Shown piece after piece: positions 27,335 to 34,628 of a DNA stretch of 39,095 bases (positions are counted from its first letter, which is position 1; the number at the start of each line of letters is the position of its first letter). Position numbers and translations under genes: made by a program. Source of the stretch: Thermoleophilia bacterium UBA5186 (GTDB lineage Bacteria > Actinomycetota > Thermoleophilia > Gaiellales > Gaiellaceae); the NCBI GenBank assembly GCA_002413095.1, contig DHWI01000005.1:9639-48733 (forward strand), in the 5' to 3' direction. Below the pieces are notes generated by a model. The model worked only from the letters and a program-made list of their open reading frames with translations, was not told where the DNA came from and did not search any database.

Positions 27335-29368
27335 ATGCCGAGTCTCGAGGTACTGGACGTCTCCCATCAGCCAGGGCAGGAGAGGCTGCTCGGGGCGCGC
27401 ATCGACCAGCCAGCGGTCGGGAGCGCCTCCGAGACGTACGTGCTGACGGTCGCCGGCTGGGCCGTCGGCGGCCAGGCGGCGATCAGCAGCGTCGAAGTGC
27501 TCGATCGCGGCGAGTTGCTCGCGCGGGTGCCCGTCGACCTCTCTCGGCCCGACGTCGCGGCCGCCTTTCCCGGAGCGCCGGGCGCGGAGACGAGCGGCTT
27601 CCGCGCTCAGGTCGGCCTGCTCGCGGCGCCCGAAGAGGCGGAGCTCGTCGTCCAGGCGGCGCTCGAGAACGGCGAGCGCGTGCGCATCGGCGAGATCCGC
27701 CTGCGGCGGGGGCAACTCCTGCAGGAGCATGGCGGCATCCAGCCTCTGCTCGTGACGACGCTCGGGCGGACGGGCTCGACCTGGCTCGCGCGGCTGCTCG
27801 GCGAGCATCGGGCGATCGTCGCGTATCGTCCCTTCCAGTACGAGCCGCGTGTCGCGAGCTACTGGGGCGAGGTGTTGAAGATCCTGTCGCGGCCGTCGAG
27901 CTACCTGCAGCCGCTCGTCGGCCGGGACAAGGTGACGATGAACTGGTGGCTCGGAGAGCAGGAGCTCGGCCGTGCAAGAGCTCTCGTCGAACCGGAGCTC
28001 CAGCTCTGGCTCGAGGGGCCCGCCGTCGAGGATCTGGCCGCCTTCTGCCGCAGCCGGATCCAGGCGTTCTACGACCAGGTCGCGGAAGCACAGGATCGGG
28101 GTGAGAGCGCTGTGTACTTCCTGGAGAAGTTCCTGCCGAGCTCGCTGCCGACCGTGACGTTGCAGCTCTTCCCGGGCGCACGTGAGATCTTCCTGGTCCG
28201 CGACTTCCGCGACCGCTTCTGCTCGGTGCTCGCGTTCAACGAGAAGCGCGGCGGCAAGGACTTCGGTGCGCGCTCGGTGACGACCCCCGAGGAGCACGTC
28301 GCGCGGATGCGCCGCGACGGGCTCCAGCTGCTCGAGAGCTGGAGGAGCCGGTCGCAGCACGCCTATCTCCTTCGCTACGAGGAACTCATCCGCCGGCCGC
28401 AGGAGACCCTTGCCGGGCTGCTCGCCTACCTCGGGGTCGACTCGACGGCCTCGACGATCGACGAGATCATCGGCCGCGCCTCGGCCGAGACGCCGGAGAT
28501 GGAGCAGCACATGACGGCGCGCGACACGGAAGCGTCCGTCGGCCGCTGGCGAACGGAGCTCGATCCCGAGCTTAAGGAAGCGTGCAACGCAGCCTTCGCC
28601 GAGCTGCTCGTGGCCTTCGGCTACGCCGGCGAAGGCGAGCGCGACCTCTGCCCGCCACGCGAGCTGATGTACGTCGGCGGCGGCGACTTCCACGCGGTCG
28701 GCGAGGAGTTCCTCGGCTACTTCGTCGACCTCGGCGGGCTTCGGCCCGAGCACAGGGTGCTCGACGTCGGCTGCGGCGTGGGGAGGATGGCCGTGCCGCT
28801 CACCCGCTACCTCGGCGACGGCGGCAGCTACGAAGGGTTCGACATCGTCCCCGAGGCGATCGCCTGGTGCACGGCGAATATCACTGCCCGGCACCCGAAC
28901 TTCCGTTTCCAGCTCGCCGAGATCCACAACAGCAGGTACAGCCCGGATGTCACGCTGCAGGCCCGGGACTACCGCTTCCCGTACCGGAAGCGGTCGTTCG
29001 ACTTCGTCTTTCTGACCTCGATCTTCACGCACATGCTCCCCGAGGACGTCGTGCACTACGTGGGCGAGATCGCGCGCGTACTCAAGCCGGGCGGCAAGCT
29101 GCTCGCGACCTTCTACCTGCTGAACGAGGAGTCGCTGCGGCTCCAGGACAACGGGACGAGCAGGTTCCAGTTCCGGCACGCGCTGGGCCCCTGTCGCGTG
29201 TCCCGCGCCGACGTACCGGAGGCGGTGGTCGCGTACGACGAAGCCTTCGTGCTGGAGCTCCTCGATCGGGTCGGCCTCGAGCTCGAGCCTCCGATCCGTT
29301 ACGGCTCCTGGCCCGGGCGTGAGGCGTTCCTCAGCGGCCAGGACGTCGTCGCCGCCCGCAAGAACTGA
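27335..29368 (+). CDS. Fusion of GW module, sulfotransferase and methyltransferase
   Basis: A 677-residue protein. Residues 34-130 are a GW beta-sandwich-like module (VLTVAGWAVGGQAAISSVEV, RPDVAAAFPGAP, SGFRAQV). Residues 137-430 are a PAPS-dependent sulfotransferase: TTLGRTGSTWLARLL is the 5'-phosphosulfate loop and FLVRDFRDRFCSVLAF (near 285) the 3'-phosphate-binding motif. Residues 450-677 are a class I methyltransferase with VLDVGCGVGRMAVPL (near 474) and LKPGGKLLATFYLL. The protein should sulfate and methylate the same or neighbouring sugars in the cytoplasm; the substrate is unknown. It is the last gene of the rightward arm and is followed by a small hairpin. Confidence 0.92.
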   Translation: MPSLEVLDVSHQPGQERLLGARIDQPAVGSASETYVLTVAGWAVGGQAAISSVEVLDRGELLARVPVDLSRPDVAAAFPGAPGAETSGFRAQVGLLAAPEEAELVVQAALENGERVRIGEIRLRRGQLLQEHGGIQPLLVTTLGRTGSTWLARLLGEHRAIVAYRPFQYEPRVASYWGEVLKILSRPSSYLQPLVGRDKVTMNWWLGEQELGRARALVEPELQLWLEGPAVEDLAAFCRSRIQAFYDQVAEAQDRGESAVYFLEKFLPSSLPTVTLQLFPGAREIFLVRDFRDRFCSVLAFNEKRGGKDFGARSVTTPEEHVARMRRDGLQLLESWRSRSQHAYLLRYEELIRRPQETLAGLLAYLGVDSTASTIDEIIGRASAETPEMEQHMTARDTEASVGRWRTELDPELKEACNAAFAELLVAFGYAGEGERDLCPPRELMYVGGGDFHAVGEEFLGYFVDLGGLRPEHRVLDVGCGVGRMAVPLTRYLGDGGSYEGFDIVPEAIAWCTANITARHPNFRFQLAEIHNSRYSPDVTLQARDYRFPYRKRSFDFVFLTSIFTHMLPEDVVHYVGEIARVLKPGGKLLATFYLLNEESLRLQDNGTSRFQFRHALGPCRVSRADVPEAVVAYDEAFVLELLDRVGLELEPPIRYGSWPGREAFLSGQDVVAARKN

Positions 29369-29376
29369 GCCTCCCG

Positions 29377-29392
29377 CCCAGCGCCCGCTGGG
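29377..29392 (+). terminator. Weak stem-loop after the glycan operon
   Basis: CCCAGC and GCTGGG pair around a GCCC loop, nine bases after the sulfotransferase stop. No T-run follows, so termination here is uncertain. Confidence 0.3.
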
Positions 29393-29405
29393 GCGACTCC
29401 ACATC

Positions 29406-29434
29406 TTGCAAGCAACTGCGAGGCCGTGTAACAC
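29406..29434 (+). promoter_or_regulatory. Candidate sigma-70-type promoter
   Basis: TTGCAA (29406-29411) and TAACAC (29429-29434) are separated by 17 bases, upstream of the secreted protein gene at 29480. The match to consensus is moderate. The position fits a separate transcript after the glycan operon. Confidence 0.35.
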
Positions 29435-29479
29435 TCCCGTGTCGGTCGGTTTTCATCCAAGCAGGGGAGGTAGGTGCGC

Positions 29480-31144
29480 ATGAGCGCATTCAGACGGCAC
29501 GTCCGCTGGACGTTGCCTGCAATCGCAGTGCTCGTACTCTCGGTGGCGCTGCCAAGCGCTGCGTCCGGGGGCAAGGCGTCAACAGCGAGGGTGCAGGACA
29601 AGACACCGGCCCCTGCAGTCGGCATCGCGAGTTCAGATACGGCGACGCTCGTCGAGAATCTGCCCACGGGCGGTAGCCAGTCCCACGGGACGGCGGTATT
29701 CCCGACGAACAGCGAGGCCGCGTACAAAGCCGCAAAGGCGCAGGCGGCCGGAGCACTGGCCGCATCGAACGGGGCAAAGGGGCCCTCCGCCCCTGGTGGC
29801 CCGTTGGCGCCACCGACGCTCAGAGGCCGTAACTTCGCCGGGGTGAACAACTCCCAGTGCGGGTGCGCGCCGCCGGACACGCACGGCGTCGTCGGCGAGA
29901 GCCACTTCCTCGAGACGTCGAACTCGCACATCGACATCTACCAGAAGGGGCCCGGCAACCCCCCACCGCTCGTGTACAGCGCGCCGGCCTCGACGTTCTG
30001 GAGCACGGGTCACTTCCCCTGCGACCAGCGGACGATCTATGACGCGACCTTCAAGCGCTACATCGTCATCGGGATCTCGTGCGACAACACGACCACCCAC
30101 AACGTCCTCTTCATAGCCGCGTCGGTGACGTCGAATCCGGTTGCGGGCGGCTTCTACGTCTACAACAACATCAACGGGCCGTGGGCCTTCTGCGACTATC
30201 CGGAGCTCGGCCAGACGCAGGACGCGATCACGATCACCTGCGACAACTTCGCGCTCGGCGGATCCTGGCAGAACTCGCAGTTCTTCGGCATCGCGAAGGC
30301 ACGCATCTTCAACGGCCTCGGCTTTGGCGCGCCGGTGTTCACCGTCGGGAACGGAACGCTCACCCCGTCGAACGCCTACAGCGCCGATCAGACCAACTCC
30401 GCCTACTACATCGCCGGCGGGTTCCACTGCGGCGGCTGCGGTACCGGCGGGGTCATCCCGACCTATCGGGCGCAGGACCTCGCGAACCCGAGTCAGACGT
30501 CGGCCTTTTTCCTCGGCAACGTATCGATCCCGCAGTACTCCATTGCGGGCAACGCGCCGTGCGGAAACAACGGCGCGGCGAACTGCATCGACACGCTCGA
30601 CGCGCGGTTCGTCAACGCGACGACGCTGGTCGGGAACAGCCTGTACGCGATCCACGCGCCCGCGGTTCCCACCGGTAGTGGGTTCTCCGGCCTGGGCTAC
30701 TACCGGATCGACCTTCCGAGCCTGACGGCGCCGGACTACGTGAGGACGTTCTCCTCCAGCACGTCGTACGACTTCAACCCGTCGCTCGCCGCGACCGGTG
30801 ACAACAACGGCAACGTGTACCTCACGTTCACGTCCGTCTGCAACGTCACGTGCGCCAACGGCGGCAACCAGGCGAACCCGGAGGTCCGCGTGTCCGGCCG
30901 CCAAGACGGGGTGGACGCCGGAGGGCCCAACACGACCAACATCAACATGCCGGGCACGCTCCTGAGAATCAGCCCGTCGCAGTACCAGGGCGGTCGCTGG
31001 GGCGACTACTCGGCGGTCTCTGCCGACCCACAGAACTACACCGCGGAAGGCTGCGGCGTGGGCCAGCGCGCGTGGATCGTTAACGAGTGGGACTCCAGCG
31101 TGAACTTCTGGGAGACCCACATCGCCCGGATCGGGTACTGCTAG
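29480..31144 (+). CDS. Large secreted protein of unknown function, probable beta-propeller
   Basis: A 554-residue exported protein. The signal peptide begins MSAFRRHVRWTLPAIAVLVL, with cleavage near SAASGG. A low-complexity Ala/Lys segment follows (AAYKAAKAQAAGALAAS). The mature domain has CGCAPPDTHGVVGESHFLE, a phrase like the P-P-D-T-x-G-x-V-G start of secreted sialidase-like propeller proteins, then many Asn/Gly/Cys-rich strands and the end WGDYSAVSADPQNY. At least ten cysteines suggest disulfides. No active site can be named. The ATG at 29480 has GGGGAGG nine bases upstream; an in-frame GTG at 29474 is too close to that site. It is followed by a strong terminator, so it is probably transcribed alone. 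Confidence 0.82.
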   Translation: MSAFRRHVRWTLPAIAVLVLSVALPSAASGGKASTARVQDKTPAPAVGIASSDTATLVENLPTGGSQSHGTAVFPTNSEAAYKAAKAQAAGALAASNGAKGPSAPGGPLAPPTLRGRNFAGVNNSQCGCAPPDTHGVVGESHFLETSNSHIDIYQKGPGNPPPLVYSAPASTFWSTGHFPCDQRTIYDATFKRYIVIGISCDNTTTHNVLFIAASVTSNPVAGGFYVYNNINGPWAFCDYPELGQTQDAITITCDNFALGGSWQNSQFFGIAKARIFNGLGFGAPVFTVGNGTLTPSNAYSADQTNSAYYIAGGFHCGGCGTGGVIPTYRAQDLANPSQTSAFFLGNVSIPQYSIAGNAPCGNNGAANCIDTLDARFVNATTLVGNSLYAIHAPAVPTGSGFSGLGYYRIDLPSLTAPDYVRTFSSSTSYDFNPSLAATGDNNGNVYLTFTSVCNVTCANGGNQANPEVRVSGRQDGVDAGGPNTTNINMPGTLLRISPSQYQGGRWGDYSAVSADPQNYTAEGCGVGQRAWIVNEWDSSVNFWETHIARIGYC

Positions 31145-31174
31145 CCCCAGTAGCGGAATCCGGACGCGAATCAA

Positions 31175-31203
31175 GGGAGGGGCCGCCGCGAGCGGCCCCT
31201 CCC
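31175..31203 (+). terminator. Strong intrinsic terminator hairpin
   Basis: A perfect 12-base stem GGGAGGGGCCGC / GCGGCCCCTCCC with loop CGCGA, 30 bases after the secreted protein stop, followed by TCTTCCT. A second smaller hairpin, GGGGTT-TTGCGC-AACCCC, lies at 31211-31228. Confidence 0.8.
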
Positions 31204-31243
31204 TCTTCCTGGGGTTTTGCGCAACCCCGGGAAAAGCCGATGC

Positions 31244-31249
31244 TACGAT
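31244..31249 (+). promoter_or_regulatory. Candidate -10 box for the small secreted protein
   Basis: TACGAT matches four of six bases of the usual -10 box and lies between the terminator and the small gene at 31312. No -35 box at normal spacing is seen. Confidence 0.25.
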
Positions 31250-31311
31250 GTAAGTTCAGCGAGACCGATGCGGGCAGGGCCTCGCAAGCCGCCAGCCGAG
31301 AGGTGAAGACG

Positions 31312-31602
31312 ATGAACCCAGCAAGGCCCCTTTCCCCTACGCGCCCGCGGAACTTGGCCCTCCTCGGGATCGCAGCGCTAGCCGCGCTGCTGCTACCGAG
31401 CTTTGTTCGTGCGACCACGACGGAGCCGAGCCCGATCGCCCCGATCGGCCAGTTCGGGACCGGTCCGGGCCAGATCTCGTTTGGGAAGCACCCGGTGCAG
31501 TCGAAAACCGTGCCGCACGTCGTGCCGTTCCTGACGAATAACGACCCCGCCTACAAGAAGGCGAAGGCCGAAGCGAACGCGAAGGCCAGGCCCCGCCGCT
31601 AA
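31312..31602 (+). CDS. Small secreted protein, related to the start of the upstream secreted protein
   Basis: A 96-residue protein with a signal peptide (NLALLGIAALAALLLPSFV, cleavage probably after RAT). The mature peptide of about 60 residues is rich in Pro, Lys and Ala and ends in a basic tail. Its TNNDPAYKKAKAEANAKA resembles TNSEAAYKAAKAQAAGALA in the protein at 29480, directly after that protein's signal peptide. It therefore looks like that N-terminal segment without the propeller, either a truncated copy or a free partner. The ATG at 31312 follows GAGAGGTGAAG. Its TAA overlaps by four bases the stop of the convergent lipoprotein gene. Confidence 0.65.
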   Translation: MNPARPLSPTRPRNLALLGIAALAALLLPSFVRATTTEPSPIAPIGQFGTGPGQISFGKHPVQSKTVPHVVPFLTNNDPAYKKAKAEANAKARPRR

Positions 31603-32135
31603 CCGCTCGAGCTCGCGCGGCCGAGCACAAGCCGTGCGAGCGAGTGAATCGCTCGATCTCCTTGCCCTGCGTCGGGCAGAAACGATTCGAAGGCATAAAC
31701 GTTCCTGCCCCTACGCACGGCGAGCATGCGCGACCTGACCAGGAACGCGCTCTGGCCGAAGCCGGCCACCGACCGTACGGCCTCCCGCCCGTTCACCTGC
31801 GTCTGGGTGCGCCGCAGCTGGGCCAGGAGGGCGGGATCGTCGATCGCCTCCGTGAACTCGAACACCGCCTGTCCGCCGACCTGGAAGTAGGCGACGTAGC
31901 AGACGATCTTGGCGCTGGTGGGAGAGAGGTAGCGGGCCGTCACCTGCGTCACACCTGTGGCCTTGGCGACATCGCTCGGCCGTAGGAGGTCGCAGCGTTG
32001 GGCGGCCGGCAAGAACGTTCGTCCTCCGGCCACGGGCGCAGTGGTGACAGTCTCGCTTGCCTTCTTGCCAATCTGGCTACAGCCGGCCACGACTGCGACG
32101 ATGCCGACGGCTACGAGCGGAAGGGCTCGGCGCAC
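31599..32135 (-). CDS. Lipoprotein, DUF3558-like
   Basis: A 178-residue protein with a lipoprotein signal: MRRALPLVAVGIVAVVAGCS, lipobox V-A-G-C with Cys19 as the lipidated residue. The mature part has CDLLRPSDVAKATGVT, the typical opening of DUF3558-type actinobacterial lipoproteins, and a second cysteine at KIVCYVAYF that could pair with it. The pattern of GFGQSAFLV and a final short helix also fits. Function of this family is unknown; it sits on the outer face of the membrane. It starts nine bases after the stop of the propeller gene on the same strand, so the two form an operon. Confidence 0.8.
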   Translation of the reverse strand: MRRALPLVAVGIVAVVAGCSQIGKKASETVTTAPVAGGRTFLPAAQRCDLLRPSDVAKATGVTQVTARYLSPTSAKIVCYVAYFQVGGQAVFEFTEAIDDPALLAQLRRTQTQVNGREAVRSVAGFGQSAFLVRSRMLAVRRGRNVYAFESFLPDAGQGDRAIHSLARLVLGRASSSG

Positions 32136-32144
32136 CGAAGCGAT

Positions 32145-33050
32145 CTACCCGGTCGCGGGAATCGGCGACCACGACGGGTGGCCGTCGAAGCCGGGGCTCT
32201 GGGTGACGCGCTGCTGACCGCTGCCGCCGGCGTTCATGACGTAGACCTCGGCGTTTCCGTCGCGCGTGCTCGTGAAGGCGATCCGCTTTCCGTCGCGCGA
32301 CCAGCTGGGATACCCGTCGAAGCCGGCCGCGGTGGTCAGCCGGGTGACACCGCTGCCCTCGGCATTCATCACATACACGTCCGCGTTCCCTCCGCGCGAG
32401 CTGTCGAAGGCGATCTTCGTCCCGTCGGGTGACCAGACGGCGAAGCCGTCGAAGCCGGGGGAGTCGGTGAGCCGTGTGACCGCGGCTCCGCTCGTGCTCA
32501 TGACGTAGATCTCCGCGTTCCCGCTGCGGGTGCTCGTGAAGGCGATCTTCTTCCCGCCCGGCGACCAGGCCGGATAGCCGTCGAAGGCGCGGTTCCGGGT
32601 CAGCCGCCGCTGCCGCGTGCCGTCTGCCTTCATCACGTAGACCTCGACGTTCCCGTTGCGGCTGCTCTCGAAGGTGAGACTCGCCCCATCCCGCGACCAG
32701 GCGGGGTAGCCGTCGAAGGCGCGGTTCCGGGTAAGCCGCCGCTGCTGCAACCCGTCGAAACGCATCACGTAGACCTCGGTATTGCCGTCGCGCCTGCTCT
32801 CGAACACGATCTGCGTCCCGCTGCCAGCCGACCAAGCCGGAGTGCCGTCGAAGGCGTTGTCGCTGGTCAGCCTTTGGACGATCTTGCCGTCGACGTTACC
32901 GAGATAGATGTCGGACGAGCCGGTGCGCGCGCTCTGGAACACGAGGTCGGCGATCCCGGAGGGCGGTAGCGCAGGTGCCGCGGCCGCAGACAGCGCGAAG
33001 ACCGCGGTGCCCCCCAAAAAGCTGCCGATGAATGCGCGTCCACACAGCAC
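32145..33050 (-). CDS. Exported TolB-like/PD40 beta-propeller protein
   Basis: A 301-residue protein with a signal peptide (MLCGRAFIGSFLGGTAVFAL, cleavage near SAAAAPA). The rest is six repeats of 44 residues of the PD40/TolB type, each with FDG-x-P-x-W-S, a strand ending in F-x-S-x-R-x-G-N and E-x-YVM, and ending in RLT. Such propellers usually bind proteins or cell-wall parts; no enzyme site is seen. The GTG start (complement of 33048-33050) is chosen because GGGAGG lies six bases before it; the frame is open 58 codons further but without signal-peptide character. It is cotranscribed with the DUF3558-like lipoprotein. Confidence 0.85.
   Translation of the reverse strand: MLCGRAFIGSFLGGTAVFALSAAAAPALPPSGIADLVFQSARTGSSDIYLGNVDGKIVQRLTSDNAFDGTPAWSAGSGTQIVFESRRDGNTEVYVMRFDGLQQRRLTRNRAFDGYPAWSRDGASLTFESSRNGNVEVYVMKADGTRQRRLTRNRAFDGYPAWSPGGKKIAFTSTRSGNAEIYVMSTSGAAVTRLTDSPGFDGFAVWSPDGTKIAFDSSRGGNADVYVMNAEGSGVTRLTTAAGFDGYPSWSRDGKRIAFTSTRDGNAEVYVMNAGGSGQQRVTQSPGFDGHPSWSPIPATG
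32150..32865 (-). repeat. Tandem 132-base coding repeats of the propeller blades
   Basis: Six in-frame units of 132 bases (44 codons). Two adjacent units are nearly identical over more than 30 bases starting at 32575 and 32707, which suggests recent duplication or gene conversion between blades. Confidence 0.75.
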
Positions 33051-33450
33051 GAGTCGCCTCCCTGGAAGAGAGTGTAGTCGAGGGTCGGGCGCAGCGGGGA
33101 GAGCCCGAACGAGCTCAGCGCGACGCCCACCGTGCCGGTCGGGAAGTCCCTCAGGCAGACATGGTTCACAACGACGTCGAAGGTTGCCCACGGCACCGGC
33201 TCGCAGCCAGAGGCGAACTTGCAAAAAACGCAGCGTCCTTCCTCGAGCAAGTACGCCCTCAACGAGGATGCGACCCCTCGCCGAGCCGGCGCGGATCGAG
33301 CACGAGCAGGAACCCGCGCCGAGCGCCTAACCGCGCCAGACTCTTCGTACCTCCTGGTGCACCACCAGGGGATCAACTCGCGCCAGGCGGTCTCCAGGTC
33401 TGTTTCGCTAGTCGACCTGGCCGCTTCCGGCCGGCTGTACGGTCCTTAGC
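33051..33450. other. Divergent intergenic region of 400 bases
   Basis: No credible coding sequence. On the minus strand TACACT (complement of 33071-33076) lies about 20 bases before the propeller gene start and may be its -10 box. A perfect 7-base hairpin CCTGGTG-CAC-CACCAGG with a three-base spacer lies at 33353-33369. For the rightward phosphatase gene TGTACG (33437-33442) is eight bases before the GTG and could serve a leaderless transcript. Confidence 0.4.
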
Positions 33451-34230
33451 GTGATCGACCTGCACTCGCACGTGCTGCCTGGACTCGACGACGGCGCCCG
33501 CGACATCGAGGAGAGCCTGGAAATGGCCCGGGCCGCGGCTGCCGACGGGACGATCGTCCTCGCCGCAACGCCGCACGTTCGGGAGGACTACCCAACCCCT
33601 GCAGCAGCAATGGAGCGGGCTGTGGCCGACCTGCGCGCTCGTCTCGACGCGGCCGGTATTCAGCTCCAGATCGTCACTGGAGGCGAGCTCGCAATCGAGC
33701 AGCTGACAAGGCTGCCGCAAGGGGAACTCGGCCGATTTGGTCTCGCAGGGAACCCGCACTACGTCTTGCTCGAGTTCCCGTATCACGGCTGGCCGCTCGA
33801 ACTCGACCAGCGCGTCTTCGATCTCCACATGGACGGCGTGACGCCCGTTCTCGCCCATCCGGAGCGCAATTCCGTCGTTCAGTCTGATCCCGAACGCCTT
33901 GCGTCCCTGGTTAACGGCGGTGCGCTCGTGCAACTCACTGCGGCCTCGGTCGACGGGCGTCTCAGCCGGGCATCGTCGAAGTGTGCGTTCCGTCTCCTGG
34001 AGCTCGGGTTGGCGCATTTGATCGCGAGCGATGCGCATGCGCCGGACGTCCGGAGCATCGGCTTGCGCAGTGCGGCTGACGCACTTCGGGACGATCGTTT
34101 GGCGCGTTGGCTGACAGTCGAAGTGCCAACCGCGATCCTGAATGACACTCCCATACCCGACCCGCCGATGCGTGCTCCGCGCTCCCGGGGTTGGATGAGG
34201 CGTAGGCGAACACCGATACGGCGGCGCTAG
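33451..34230 (+). CDS. cpsB: CpsB/YwqE-type manganese-dependent protein tyrosine phosphatase (PHP fold)
   Basis: A 259-residue cytoplasmic enzyme of the PHP superfamily that removes phosphate from tyrosine on capsule-regulating kinases in other bacteria. Metal-binding motifs are visible in order: DLHSHVLPGLDDGA (3-16), AATPHVRED, TGGELAIE, AHPERN and ASDAHAPD. Length and motif order match the family. The C-terminus has an extra Pro/Arg-rich tail. No matching kinase (CpsD/Wzc type) is in the window. The gene points away from the glycan operons but lies close enough to act on the same polymer (inference). The start is a GTG with no ribosome-binding site, perhaps leaderless. Confidence 0.92.
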   Translation: MIDLHSHVLPGLDDGARDIEESLEMARAAAADGTIVLAATPHVREDYPTPAAAMERAVADLRARLDAAGIQLQIVTGGELAIEQLTRLPQGELGRFGLAGNPHYVLLEFPYHGWPLELDQRVFDLHMDGVTPVLAHPERNSVVQSDPERLASLVNGGALVQLTAASVDGRLSRASSKCAFRLLELGLAHLIASDAHAPDVRSIGLRSAADALRDDRLARWLTVEVPTAILNDTPIPDPPMRAPRSRGWMRRRRTPIRRR

Positions 34231-34628
34231 CTACGACACAAGGAAATTCGGCTGAACGAGTTGAGCGGGCGCGGAGTCGCCGCCGTCCTGAACTTCCTTT
34301 GGGGAGGGAGAACTGCATCGACAGAGAAACCTGCCCGCTCCCACCAAATGGTACCCGAGTCCTGTCTCGGAGAAACCGCCGGGCTCTGCACGGCAAGGCC
34401 CTAGCGCGCAACCGGGATCACGCGGCCGCTCTCCAGGGCTTTCGCCGAGCTGACACTGGACGACCCACCAAGCCGCCCGGGATGAGATTGAGTATCCCAA
34501 GCACCCCTGACGCGCCCCAGGCCGCGGCCTCGTCGTCAGCGGTTGCGAGGCGGATCGAGCGCTCCTTGCTCTCCCTAAGCTTCTCGTCCTTGCGCGCTCT
34601 ACCGACCCAAGCACGCGCGTACCCCGGA
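34231..34628. other. Gene-free stretch with small repeats
   Basis: About 400 bases with no believable gene; frames open here have sequence unlike the neighbours. It contains two similar stretches, GAGAAACCTGCCCGCTC (34324-34340) and GAGAAACCGCCGGGCTC (34370-34386), and an inverted pair CCGAG/CTCGG (around 34354-34369). These could be part of a structured leader of the following gene, but no known riboswitch class was recognised. Confidence 0.35.

Noticed and set aside
27266..29434. A 722-codon minus-strand open frame
   Set aside because: It covers the sulfotransferase/methyltransferase gene in antisense and has no recognisable motif.
34299..34628. N-terminal extension of the YVTN propeller protein
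   Set aside because: The 110 extra residues have no coding character and would bury the signal peptide.
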